From contig JALMGJ010000014.1 in assembly GCA_023362775.1 (NCBI GenBank), positions 3,669,001-3,733,000 of the forward strand: 64,000 bases of DNA, given 5' to 3'. The notes under the pieces were generated by a model. That model ran no database searches, was not told the DNA's origin, and saw only the letters and a program-made list of their open reading frames with translations. The position numbers and the translations under genes are program-made. Each line of letters begins with the position of its first letter. Position 1 is the stretch's first letter. This stretch comes from Charina bottae (taxonomy: Eukaryota; Chordata; Lepidosauria; Squamata; Charinaidae). Positions 12,601-23,200 of the stretch are shown here, one piece after another.

Positions 12601-13682
12601 AATCTGAAGGGAGAAACACATGCAATGAGAAATGAGCATTAGACCAAACATCAGAGAAAGCAGAACACACTGAACAAATGCCCAACACCCAGAAACTGGA
12701 AATTGGAAAAGTCTACTTTCCCCCCCATGGATTTTCTAAGAAATTGTCCTTCTTCTCTAGATGACATGCCTTGAAAAATGCATCTTTTGCTTTCCTCCTT
12801 AGGTTAAAACTCAGAGCAGGTTACAGTCAACCAAACAGCTTTCCAGAGGCACCAGATAGAACACAAATGGAAAATCTTGTGGCCTGCATTAGGCCTGCCT
12901 TAGGATTTCAAGATGGCAGTACAGAAATTGCATATACTAACATTGTTCACAAGGCCAGGGAAAAGTATGTTGGTCGAGCAGAAACAGCTGCCTCACCTCC
13001 TGAATTCTGTATGGCCCTTGCAAATGAAAGTAATTCAAGAATTGTTTCTCAAAATAGCCTTTCACTAGAAGCCAAGCTGGTTACGTATTTTCCCGTTGCC
13101 CAGTTCTTTTTTGATTTGTTTGCTCTCCAAGGGTGACACAATACCGTATTAAAGGGCTGGTAAACATTCTTAATCTTTGCTAGCAGAAGAGCCAAGAGCA
13201 GGCAAAGCAAAACAAAAAAATTCTCCACATTTTCAGATCAGCTGGTCAACAATCCCTCATTATTCGTGAGAAAAAAAACCTCAACCAAACAACAGAAAAA
13301 AAAATCTGCTGGTTTGGAATCAACCATACTGTTAGCTTGCCTGAGGATTCTAAGACAAAATAAGGTTAGAGAGAATATTTAATTACCAGAATCGGTCTGA
13401 AATGAATAATACTGAAGTAGATGACCCTCCCACTCACCCACCCAAAAAGGGAATGAAAAAAAAAGGAGAAAACAACTCCCCCATTATTCTCTTTTACTAA
13501 TTCTATTTCTCAGATATCAGCTGGCACACGCTCTTCCAGAATGTGTGTTGGATGACATAGAAGCTCACAGCAAAAGTTTGCATTAGAGGAACAAGTAGCA
13601 TTTATTTGCTTACCGGAAACTTACGTGAGCCACAACCACAAATTCTCATGTACGATTGCTTGCATAAAGTTTTCCAAGCAAC
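560..13682 (-). CDS. Second minus-strand gene, unrecognised, partial at its 3' side
   Basis: Six small exons, and a possible seventh at the 5' side, chain with matching phases from 13,682 to 560 and give about 160 codons. The gene continues beyond the left edge. It lies tail to head behind the large gene, about 1.5 kb past its polyadenylation signal. The product starts with a hydrophobic stretch, then an acidic domain (DEIELADESGQVKNLLQN), a basic linker (KIKSRRIHRK) and a hydrophobic segment (ARIAVLAGTAVFLQL). I do not recognise the family. Exon calls rest on splice signals and phase only, so it is less certain than the first gene. Confidence 0.55.
1138..1407. mobile_element. Non-autonomous hAT-type DNA transposon
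   Basis: Terminal inverted repeats start CAGGGGTGGG and are flanked by the 8-bp target duplication ATGTATAG at 1,130-1,137 and 1,408-1,415. The interior is GC-rich with repeated GCGGGAGCC-type units. Several overlapping open frames here are chance products of that composition. Confidence 0.9.
1808..1865 (-). CDS. Second gene, exon (phase 1-2)
   Basis: It encodes HLRKRIMQASSQSHTEKY. Acceptor TTGGCATAG, donor GTAAGT. Phases match exons at 8,775 and 560. Further exons in the 6.9-kb gap cannot be excluded. Confidence 0.5.
2081..2311. mobile_element. Non-autonomous hAT-type DNA transposon, second subfamily
   Basis: Ends CAGGGTTCCCCAACC / GGTTGGGTACCCCTG with 8-bp duplication TTTTAAAG at 2,073-2,080 and 2,312-2,319. 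The interior is shared with the copies at 1,138 and 51,291. Confidence 0.9.
2610..3367 (+). mobile_element. L2-type LINE 3' end
   Basis: About 150 codons of the reverse-transcriptase protein's C-terminal part stay open ([44 protein letters not shown]). Then come a 3' UTR with CCACCCAGAGTCCC and an (AAAT)n tail at 3,340-3,367. Truncated at the 5' end. The left boundary is approximate. Confidence 0.85.
3368..5680. other. Intronic stretch with few recognisable features
   Basis: It holds a (CT)n run at about 4,045-4,073, and at about 4,750-4,990 a diverged repeat related to the ones near 20,960 and 52,640. Otherwise I see nothing. Confidence 0.5.
5681..5813. mobile_element. Palindromic hAT-like MITE
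   Basis: Nearly the whole element is one inverted repeat (CAGTGTTTCTCAATCTTGG.. against ..CCAAGGTTGAGAAATATTG) around a GACTTCAACTCCCAGAA core. The same family occurs at 35,947 and 47,507, with a half copy at 61,489. Confidence 0.75.
6133..6539 (-). mobile_element. Solo LTR interrupted by an L2 3' tail
   Basis: It starts TGTCAA and ends CATTACA on the plus strand, with near-identical flanks GGTGA / GGTGC. It shares AACAGAATC and AACTAGGGAGG blocks with LTRs at 33,723, 39,973 and 51,056. An L2 tail (CCCGCCCAGAGTCCC, AAT-rich end) sits inside at about 6,190-6,335. Confidence 0.6.
6540..8221. other. Intronic stretch without recognised elements
   Basis: AT-rich, with short CACA runs near 7,860. 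The open frames here look random. I see no exon or clear repeat. Confidence 0.4.
8222..8290 (+). mobile_element. L2-type 3' tail fragment
   Basis: Sequence like CCTCCCAGAGTCACATAAG followed by GATGGGCAGCTATAGAAATT and an (AAAC)n tail, the same 3' end as the L2 copy at 2,610. Confidence 0.6.
8775..8864 (-). CDS. Second gene, basic exon (30 codons, phase 1-1)
   Basis: It encodes SCQDRKGHSPKIKSRRIHRK and STLDIPTAE. Donor GTAAGC. The acceptor AAATTAG has a poor pyrimidine tract. Confidence 0.55.
9993..10067 (-). CDS. Second gene, exon (25 codons, phase 1-1)
   Basis: It encodes GERPSEMEFRPLLKDEHIIN. Acceptor CACCGCAG, donor GTCAGT. Confidence 0.6.
11243..11359 (-). CDS. Second gene, acidic exon (phase 1-1)
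   Basis: It encodes EIELADESGQVKNLLQNKHH and ELLGERETYVLLSVT. Acceptor TTTTTCAG, donor GTAAGT. It is the best supported exon of this gene. Confidence 0.68.
11516..11585 (-). mobile_element. L2-type 3' tail fragment, antisense
   Basis: TTTATTTATTGGATTTATCA followed by CCGCCCAACTCCCCC and ACTCTGGGCGG, the reverse of the L2 tail. Confidence 0.65.
11991..12324 (+). mobile_element. tRNA-derived SINE
   Basis: RNA polymerase III boxes are visible (A box TGGCTCAGCGGGT, B box GGTTCGAATCC). The body ends in CACAAATGTGCGGGGGGAAC and a T-rich tail. Flanked by ATGTGCAG at 11,983-11,990 and 12,325-12,332. Other copies are at 30,918, 41,465 and 48,391. Not a functional tRNA gene. Confidence 0.9.
12566..12603 (-). 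CDS. Second gene, 38-nt exon (phase 2-1)
   Basis: It encodes LSVEMFITVLHG. Acceptor CCTTCAG, donor GTAAGT. Confidence 0.55.
13625..13682 (-). CDS. Second gene, candidate first exon (phase 1-2, or a start at 13,665)
   Basis: The donor GTAAGT is strong. The frame reads ENFMQAIVHENLWLWLT and joins the next exon in phase. An in-frame ATG whose first base is at 13,665 would give a signal-peptide-like start (MQAIVHENLWLWLTLSV). The alternative acceptor GAATAG is modest. Confidence 0.4.
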
Positions 13683-14751
13683 CTATTCAAAACAATCCTC
13701 TTAAATGTTGCATAGCTTCTTTTGTTTTCTTTAGCCATATTTCAGAGAAGGAAACCTTTGCTGAACTTTATGCTTTTCTTTAAAATATAATGCTGGGCTT
13801 TCAACAGACAGCTCAGATTCTGCAACTTTGTAAGAGCCATTTGTTTCCCTGTGTGTGGGGCCAGGTGAATGATGAGCTGTTGATTTCTTCTATGGTCATC
13901 AAAAGCTCTCAGTTCTTCAAACATCTGAGAATGCCCACAAGCTAGGTTGTAATTCCTCATTCTCTCTCTTGGAAACAGTCATTCTGGAAGAGAGCATTCA
14001 CTTGTTTCCATATCCATATTTGCCATGGGGCCCATTTTCCGATTTCTCTTCCCATCCATTTATTTCAAATAGTCATGTACAAATTGGCTACAAAATCAGG
14101 ACATTGGCTCATAACTGCAGAATCACATTCAAAGCATCACTCCTAGCATATGAAGCCCTAAACATCATATGATTTACATTTTTAAAAGATGGCTTCCCTC
14201 AGGTCTTGCCACTTCCAGAGAAGGTCTCTTTGTGGTCCCACCTCTGGGCATGGCCAATAGCAAGACCTTTTGGTTGGTGGTGATGGTGATACCTTGAATA
14301 TGAGAAAGTGTGGTTGGCCACCAAGTTATCAAGGGTTTCATTATAATTACCCAGCCATTTGTGTGCTAATATTGCATTAGAACCAAAAGGTTTCTTAATT
14401 TTTTTCCCCAAATTTTATTAGAGTTTTAGATATACTGTACATAGTTAAAAGGGTGAAAATGAAAATGAAATAGAAATACAAATCAAAGAAAAAAGTAAAA
14501 GTGTATAGAAAAGTAAAGAAAAAAAAGAAAAAGATAGAACATAGAAATTAGTCAACTTCCGGTTTATCTCTGGTCTTAGTAATTTTAAAAAAATTTTTCT
14601 TACATGCTAGCTCTATATATAACATACAAAAACATTTCTTGTCTAATATATCAATTTATATATATTTTAGTCTTCAAAACCCCAGATAAGCTTCGCCCAG
14701 AACCAAAAGGTTTCTTAAAATGATGCCCATTATCAATGTATTTATGTAGGT

Positions 14752-14753
<2 letters not shown>

Positions 14754-14795
<42 letters not shown>

Positions 14796-14865
14796 TTTAC
14801 TTACTTATTTATTTGATTTTTATCACCGCCCCATCTCCCCCAAAGGGGACTCTGGGCGGTTTTTC
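14754..14865 (-). mobile_element. (ACTT)n array joined to an antisense L2 tail
   Basis: About 15 ACTT/ATTT units run into TTTTTATCACCGCCCC and CTCTGGGCGG. The tetranucleotide array is the expanded tail of the L2 copy. Confidence 0.7.
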
Positions 14866-15150
14866 TTTTAGATTTTATTGGATGTTTATTACTTTGAGTT
14901 ATGCTGGACTTTTATTGTCCTGTACAACATCTTTTAAGACAGTATATCCATTAAAAATTGTATTGGCTTATTTTGCAGTTTTAGTCTTGACCTATATGAT
15001 TATTCTCAAGATATTAGTGAGTTAACCACTGGACCCAGCCAGAAACACTTGGGAATGAAAGTTTGGTGGTGGCAGAATTCACAAGTCAGCTTCTACTGCC
15101 AAAACACTGAAGCCATTAACAGAAAAAATGTGGAAAGTTAAGAAACTCCT

Positions 15151-15156
15151 TTTATT
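15151..15156 (-). terminator. Candidate polyadenylation signal of the large gene
   Basis: AATAAA on the minus strand about 360 bases after the stop codon at 15,517, in otherwise non-coding AT-rich sequence. Other, weaker signals are possible. Confidence 0.45.
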
Positions 15157-15516
15157 TTTAAATTTTGAAACTTTAACTGAAACCACAGATGTTTCTAACC
15201 AGGCATAATCCCAGAAAACACAAATGAAAAAATATTACAGTTTACTAAGATACCCGTTGACCCCAGCAAGAATCAACCTAGCATAATATTGGAAATCAGA
15301 TATCTTGCCTATAATATCAGACTGGGAAACTAAAATTGGAGAATATGCTGCAATGACAAAGTTGACAGTGTACATTCATAATGGAAGGTTAGCTAAATTC
15401 AAGCAAGAATGACTCCTTCTTTTTCCTTTAAGTTATTTTCAGGTTCAGAAATGAGACCTAATGAAAAATAAATGAAATAAATTAAGCAAGAATAAAAAAC
15501 AGTCAACTGAAAAGTT

Positions 15517-15720
15517 CTAGGTCACCCTCGCTTCAGCTGCTGATTGGTGGCTACTCTGGATATTCAGGTGCTGAGCCAGTTCTGATTCAACATCTTTGAT
15601 CCGTTGTGCAATAAACTTCTTCTTTGCTTCCAATAGTAGACGCTGATCTCTCTTGAGAGTACACAATTCAAGAAGTTCTAAGAACTGCTGTGGTTCCTCC
15701 TTGGGGAGACCATTCAAAGA
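15517..15720 (-). CDS. Exon 43, terminal coding exon with stop
   Basis: 67 codons plus [23 protein letters not shown], then a helical [20 protein letters not shown], ending SAAEARVT. Acceptor TATCCAG. The 3' UTR continues left. Confidence 0.88.
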   Translation of the reverse strand, partial: SLNGLPKEEPQQFLELLELCTLKRDQRLLLEAKKKFIAQRIKDVESELAQHLNIQSSHQSAAEARVT

Positions 15721-18700
15721 CTGGATAACAGATAGGTGAATTGCAGATGGGAAGGGAGACAGTAAGAAAGATAAAACCAAAAAGATGCTGAAATTTGGAA
15801 GACTTGAATATTCACAGTTACATAACCATCCAAAAAAAACATTTTTGGCATTCCCTCCTATTCTCTAATTTTGTTCTGCTACAACACACAATTTCCAAGT
15901 GCAAAGAGTATTGTAGGAGTGTGAAAAACATATTTTTGACTATATATAGTACTATATGACAACTGTATTGATATCTAGGTGTTGTTATTCATCAAAAGCT
16001 ACATGTTTGCTATGTGTGTGCCAGAATTTACAGTTCCAAAATGTCTGCCATCAAAGAGGGGCGCAATTGCCATGCGCTCTTGGTTATTAATCACATCTTC
16101 TGGACATTTGCTGTTGCATGGCTTAGAGCGTTTAGAAGCACTTGACAATGTTTAGCCTTGCAAATGTGGGTATCTATGTAGCAAATATGCCTGCAGGCTT
16201 GATGAATAGTGCATCACTGGCCTACTTCACCTTAAATTCAAACACATCATATCACAAACCCTCTCCACACTAAATAAATCTATCCATCTGGGTGCTAGCC
16301 AACAGTAAGCACCATTATTGCTCCCATGATGTGAAATATTAAATGTGCCTACCGTGAGTAAGGCTGATTGTTCTAGAACCCTGAGCTCCTGATCTAGAAG
16401 TTCCTCCTCTTTCTGGGTCATCGAGGCCTGTTGTGTGAGCTGCAAGAAGTCCTTATGCAAGCTACCCAACGTTTCTTCCAGTTCTGCAATGTTTACCTTC
16501 GGAACAGAAGCCATGAAGAAAATGGCCATTGCAATAGATGATGGAGTTCTTTGCATGTTTTAAAAGAGAGAACTTTATTGCAGAAGTTCCCTGCCTGCTG
16601 AAATATCTTCTCTGAGTAATTGCTGAAGGCAATGAAGCCTTGCCCATGTCATGATTTAGAAGATTGGTAAGGTCTCTTTTTTCTTGTGAAGTTTCTTATT
16701 CTTTGTCGATGAAGGTTCTCAGTCATCCAGGTGGAACAGTCTGTGGCTTGAATCATGTCAACTGGATTTCTATTTTCTTAGTAGAAACGTTTCACTCCTT
16801 ATCCAAGGAGCTTCTTCAGTCTGAGTTAGACTGAAGAAGCTCCTTGGATAAGGAGTGAAACGTTTCTACTAAGAAAATAGAAATCCAGTTGACATGATTC
16901 AAGCCACAGATTTCTTATTCTTTCCTTTTCTTTCTTTAAAAATTCTGCTTTTTTAATTTTTTTAAATTATAGACCACGCAGATTTGGTTTTGAGCTGGGG
17001 TGGTCTTATAAATCTGTATTATAAATAAATAAAGGATGTTCAACCTGCATGTTATGAAAAGATAAATCATTACCCCCAACTTGTCTCTTCAGCAACATGC
17101 AGTTTTTTTAAACAAACAAACAAACAAACAAACAAACAAACAAACAGAATTTGATATCATTGCAGTAGCTTTCTTTTGTCCCTGGTGAGTAATGATCTAT
17201 GAAACAGTTGAAGATCAATCACAACAGCTTTCTCACTATAGGATATCAGGAAGAGATCTATTGTCATCACAGAATCAGAAGAGCTCTTTAACTTATCAAG
17301 ATCAATTTCCTGCCTGTTGTAAGAATCTACATTAAAGGTACACAGACAGATGTCTATTCAACTTACATGCATGTTCTTGTAGTAAGTTATTTAGGTCCAA
17401 GATTTACAATAGGGATCACTGAGAATTTCCTTCTCTTTCATGTTTAAGTGAGAATACACTTGTGCACAGTAGGAAAAATGAAAAGACAATCATAAACAAC
17501 GTGTGGGGTGGGATTTAGGAATGTATGACCTTCCATATGTTATTGAATCACACTTCCCATAGCTCTGATCAGCATGATCCATGATAAAGTTATAGTTCAA
17601 CAACATCTGAAGGACCACAAGTTCTCTGATCAAAATATCTGAAGACCAGAAGAATGTCCATCCTGATTCTATTTTCTATTGCTACATACCTCCTTCCCAT
17701 TTTGTTCTGATTTTTCTAATATGGTTTGGAACTCTGATTGCAGCTGGAAAGCTCTGCACTGTTGCAACCTGATAGATAGAAAAAGGTAAATGTCAGATTT
17801 CTATCTTCTTCCACTTGCATTCTAGTTACTCCGTGCAGAAGCCCAAGAGCAGTCTTTCAATTTATTGGCAGGATACTTGGGAACTTTGCTCTTTTTAAAT
17901 ATTTTTAATAATTTACGATTTATAATATATATATATATTATATTTATAATTTATGAATTGAGCTGAAACTCACTAGATTGGGACACAAGCTATCCCTTTA
18001 GATTCTGCATGTTCATAGGACCAAATTGCATGCTAAAATGTTGTTGTTGTTAAGCATAGTCTTGGCTGCAGGGTTTGGATGCCTCTTCCTCCTCTCCTGA
18101 GAAGCTTGCCCACATATCCTGGGCAAGATGTTCAGACTTTAAGCAAGAAATGTTTCGTTCCTCTGCTTTGCCTAGAAGCCATCTGTATGTGCACCGTAGT
18201 ATATGGAAGACGTCCTCTCTAGGAAGAGAGGAGGCAGCTGTTGTTCAATGCCTTTTCTTCACCCAAACTTGCTATGCTGGGAGAGGGATGGAGAAGTATG
18301 GAGAAAGAAACTACCTTGGGTGCAGCTCTAGCAGAATCCAACTGTCCAAGCACTGACCAGAATTAGGAGTGGCCACTCTCTCCTCCAATTGTCAGAGACA
18401 AAAGTTCTGAAACTTATTTACATGAAACCACCTTATTGGATGAAAAGCAAGGAGTAATCTACCTTCCATATATTACGGTGCACATACAGATGGCTTCTAG
18501 GCAAAGCAGAGGAACAAAAGATTTCTTGCTTAAAGTCTGAACATCTGCAAAAGAAAAGCTTTCACATCTGTAACTTTGTGCATATTGCCTTCCACATGAG
18601 CCATGATTCTGCATGTTCAGGATCTTGGCTCACAGGAAGCCAATGCACATATGATTTTTGAAGTGTAATGATTCCAGTCCTGTACTTCTTGAAACCCAGT

Positions 18701-20159
18701 TTGCAGGAAATTGATATCCCTTCAATGGTGCAAGCAAAAAAGGGCAGTGCATATAGGCTTTATGCTCTGAATTCCCTAAAAAGTGAAGAGGACATCCATG
18801 TTGCTTGGTGGATTGTCTTATGCTCCAGTTCTGGTACCAAGAGTCCATATTAACCAGAAATAGATTTGTATGCTTTTTTTAAAAAAAAATCTACTTCAGT
18901 GTGACTAATAGTGCCCCATTTAGCTCCATTCACCTTAGAGCATTTCTTTGGAAATTAATGCATCAGGTCTAAAATAATGGATGTTTACCTAACCATGCAA
19001 GGGACAGATCTTTTGATTTCATCTATCTACCCACAAGTCCCTCAAAGAAGCAGGAAGAGGCTACTCATGGCCCTTTCTGTGCATTAGAGTTTTATTTAAG
19101 GGGATATAAATTCTCTTAAATAAAGGAAAGCTTCTTCCTTGCAACCTGAGTACTCTGCCAGATCACTGAGCCTGCCAACATGCTGGCTTTCTCCTTTAGA
19201 TCTGGGTCAGGCAGCCTGGACCTCACTGTTTTTAGACTTCATCAAAGGCTCAAATAAGGAGGAGTTTTTAACATTCATCATCGCTTATGGAGCAGCTTCC
19301 AAGTGCAACATTGGTGGCTGCATTTGGCTTCCAGTCTCCAAGCTCCTTTTGGACAGAGATCAAAGTCTAGGGCGCTCCCTGCTGGACTTGGCAGACGCCT
19401 CCTTTTGTTTTGATGCCTGACTCCAAGAGTCTGCGGTGATAAGTGGGGTTCCACTTACAAAACCAGGATGGTTTTGGATTTGGCAATTGTTTCTATGATG
19501 CAATGAAAACAAAAACAAAGGTGCTGTGTTTGGAACGCATGCCCTTAATCACATATAGCAATTTCTCAGAATGAAAATTGTTAATCAGGGTTGGCCTACT
19601 ATCCATGTACAGAAGGAAGAAGAGAATGGGATATATCAGGCATGATGTATTTGTCATAGGGCTGAACTACTAATCTAATCAAAACAATTTCAAGTACAGT
19701 ACCTTTCTTCTGGAACTCTCTCAAGGGAGCCAAGCCTGGGCAACTTTTGAATGCTCAACAGTTCTTCAAAACTCAACCGAGCAGCTAAACAAAATGGTGC
19801 GTAGTTTTGCACAGATTTCTGAAAGAAAGTGCAAGAGCAAGGAGTGCACAACTTTAGGAGGACTTACCTAGAGGGTGAAAATTGAGCATCCAACAATTTT
19901 GCTGTTGTTTCAGGGAAATCTTGTCATTCAGATGCTTTGAAACTATATAATAATTCCCTTCTCACCCCTATGGGTGGTGTGTGTCTTCCTCAACCTCGGG
20001 TCCCCTACCAGAGGCCTGGGAGTTTGAGGGTTCTGCGCAGGATCTTAGCTGTTCCTAGCACTGCACTCTTCTGGACAGAGAGCTCTGATGTGGTTCCTGG
20101 GATCTGTTGGAGCCCCTCTCCCAGCTTGGGAGTCACAGCCCCGATAAATAAATAAATAA

Positions 20160-20211
<52 letters not shown>

Positions 20212-23200
20212 TTTTCTGCTTATTGATATTATCTCTTCTAGAAGTATATCTTTGTTTTAAATATTTGAATTGAATATGGGTGGTGTGTGTCTTCCTCAAC
20301 CTCGGGTCCTCTACCAGAGGCCTAGGAGTTTGAAGGTTCTGCACAGGATCTTAGCTGTTCCTAGCACTGCACTCTTCTGGACATAGAGCTCTGATGTGGC
20401 TCCTGGGATCTGTTGGAGCCGCTCTCCCAGCTTAGGAGTCACAGCCCCGAGTGCTCCCACCACCACTGGGACTACTTTGGCCTTCACTAGCCACATTTTC
20501 TCTAGTTCCTCTTTCAGGCCCTGGTACTTCTCCAGCTTCTCATACTCCTTCCTGATGTTGCTGTCACTTGGCATTGCTACATCTATCACCACCGCTATCT
20601 TCTGGTCCTTGTCTACACACACACACACACACACACACTCATAGCCAAGGTTTGAAAACAACAAATAAACTTTCAGCATACTAGCTAGAGTCCTGTGCAA
20701 TCACCACCCCTTCTCTTTCTCTGGATTTTCCTGTAATTCACTGTGGCAGATAGTTTTCACATAGGATTCAAAAGCAATGCAATGTAAAAAACAGAGGTGG
20801 CTCAGCATCTTTTCTGAAATGAGTCAGATTCACCAATGGGAATGCCGACATGGCAGATATCATCGCTCTACAAGGACCTATGTTTCGGCTTTCCAAGTTG
20901 AACAGGCCAAGTTTCTTGGCTTATGCAAGGGAAGGACCCACCTATGTCTAGTATTAAAAAGGTAAGTCTCCCTTGAGTTGACCTCAGCTTCTGGTGACTT
21001 CATGGACACATCCATGTAAATTTCTTGGCAATATTGGGCAAGTGGTTTGTCATGGCCTTCTTTCGGGGTTGCTTTTTTAAAAAACTTCCCTGTCTAGCCT
21101 ACAGTTGTAGGATTTCCTGGTAGTCTCCCATCCAAGGGCTAACCAGGTCTATCCTTGTTTAGCTTTTCAAGATGTCAGCTTGGTGATGATGCCACTTGCT
21201 GGATTATGCAACAGGAGGATACCAAGAGGAGGACCCTTTCTAGGGATTCCTGCAAAGATGAGAAAAGGTGGCAAGGGGATATCAAGTCTCTAGTACATGC
21301 CACTATTGCTAGCTTCACACACATATATACACCCATGGGCAACCCCTGAATCATCATTCCCAACTTTTCTACAATGATAAAATACAATTGGTTCCTAGGT
21401 AAGTCCATGGGTTTTAGAGTTTTCTTTATTTATTGTATTTAGATATTTCCTTTCCACTGAGAGCTCAAGGCATATGCTCCCTAATTTATCCCTACAACAT
21501 CCTTGTGAAGTAGGCTGAAGAGAGACACACTAGCCCATTGTTATCTAATGAGTACCCATGGCTTAAGACGAACTTGAACCTGGATCTCCCTAATCCTAAC
21601 CCAACATCTTCATCACTAAAAGTCACTGCATCTTGGACATCCAATCAGGACTGCTATTGACTTATTTACCTTCTCCGTCATCTCCACTGCTCCCCAAGAA
21701 CAGTGGAAAAAAGCATCTGCTAGAGCTGTGATGGCTTTGTTGAGCTCTTTCCAAAATCCAGGGATTATGTGGTTGGCTTCCATAGGGCCTGGTACAAAAA
21801 TTAAAAGAAAAAAGGTTGACGTCACTGGAATTCTTTTCACCCTCCAGGGCTAACTTCTTACTCATGTAGGAATCAATTTCCAAGGCCACTTTCAAAACAC
21901 AATGGCTCTGAAGTTTCACAGCTTTACATCTGGTCTTCACTTGGCCCTTTCCCACAGCTTTCATTCTTGGTCAAATAAGAAACCAACTTTCTAGCAAAAA
22001 CTCCAGATACAGAGGAGAATAAATGACAATGGCTGAGTGCATAGATCCCAATGTTCAAAAACTAGACTCCTAGAGTATTGCTCACCCCAAAGCCCATAGG
22101 ATAGATATCCTTAAATTTTTCATTAGAAAGCAATGGAACATACAGCCACAATCTGGGATCTCCAATACGGAACCAAAGAGCACTTGTGGGTCTCCATGTG
22201 GATACTTCCTCTAGTGCCTACCAGGCTCGGTGTCCCATCAGCCTTTTAAAAATGTTTAAAGGATATTTAATTGACTTAGTAAATGGAAAGCTAGCAGGCT
22301 GCCAAACATTAGCTCCTATTCCTCTCTTAATTTCCAAGATTCCACATAAGTGCCATTTTTTAATCTATGATGGGGTCTACCTATGTTTGTAGTTTGGAAG
22401 CATGCCCTGTGCCCTACAAATACATGAATGTAAGGTGGTTGGTGGTAGAAAGCGACCTTCAAAACACCCGAAGGACTGGCAGAGAGCAAGTTCCCCTCTT
22501 TTTTTTAAGGATTGAGCATTTTGTGAATGAGCATAGACCCCATGGAACTATTTGGCAAGATTGCCCATCATATGCCTTCAACATTTCAAATTTCCCCCAA
22601 AGCTGAACCCCACACTAATTTGAGAATGAATTCATTAAACTCAGTGGGGCCTACTTCTGGGTAAACAGGCACACAATTGCAGGTTCACTGGGTTGGGCAG
22701 TGCCTTTTATTCTCATTGAAAGTCCTTCATCCCATTTGACTTCCCCCAATGTTACTCTTGAGTTCAAGCATTTACAGGGACACCGAGACCTTCATTAATC
22801 ACAGTTGTGGAATAGTGAAAAGAGGATTCCAGAAGAGCTAATGAATAGACAAAGAAAGCGTGGAAAGGGAGAGATTTGTCTTTTGTTTCCAATGTTACCT
22901 AAGATGCACAGCAGATAAGAGAAGGAGGAGCAAGTTACAGAAACTCCAGCAATGGTGGACAGCTGCCTATATAGAATTCAGAAGTAATATCCCTGGATCT
23001 AATTACATGTAGAGAACATCAGCCAATCAATCACAGGGTGGAATAACCTAGGATGAGCTTGGTGTGGTAATTAGTTTTTCATCGCTGTATTTGATAGTCC
23101 TTGATTCAGTTTGTAGCATTTCCTATTAAAGGATCTCAGGCTACAGTACAAAATACACATTATAGTATGGATGTGATGGCTACCAGAAATGAAATCCCTG

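Noticed and set aside
12771..13136. Plus-strand open frame of 121 codons
   Set aside because: No splice or start context, no recognisable motif, and it overlaps the intron of the second gene. Probably chance.
13742..13960. Minus-strand open frame of 72 codons near the start of the second gene
   Set aside because: No acceptor or donor places it in phase with the chain of exons.
20311..20700. 129-codon minus-strand open frame that looks like a conserved host protein
   Set aside because: The sequence words are those of LINE protein C-termini and the segment is present twice, so it is a retrotransposon remnant.
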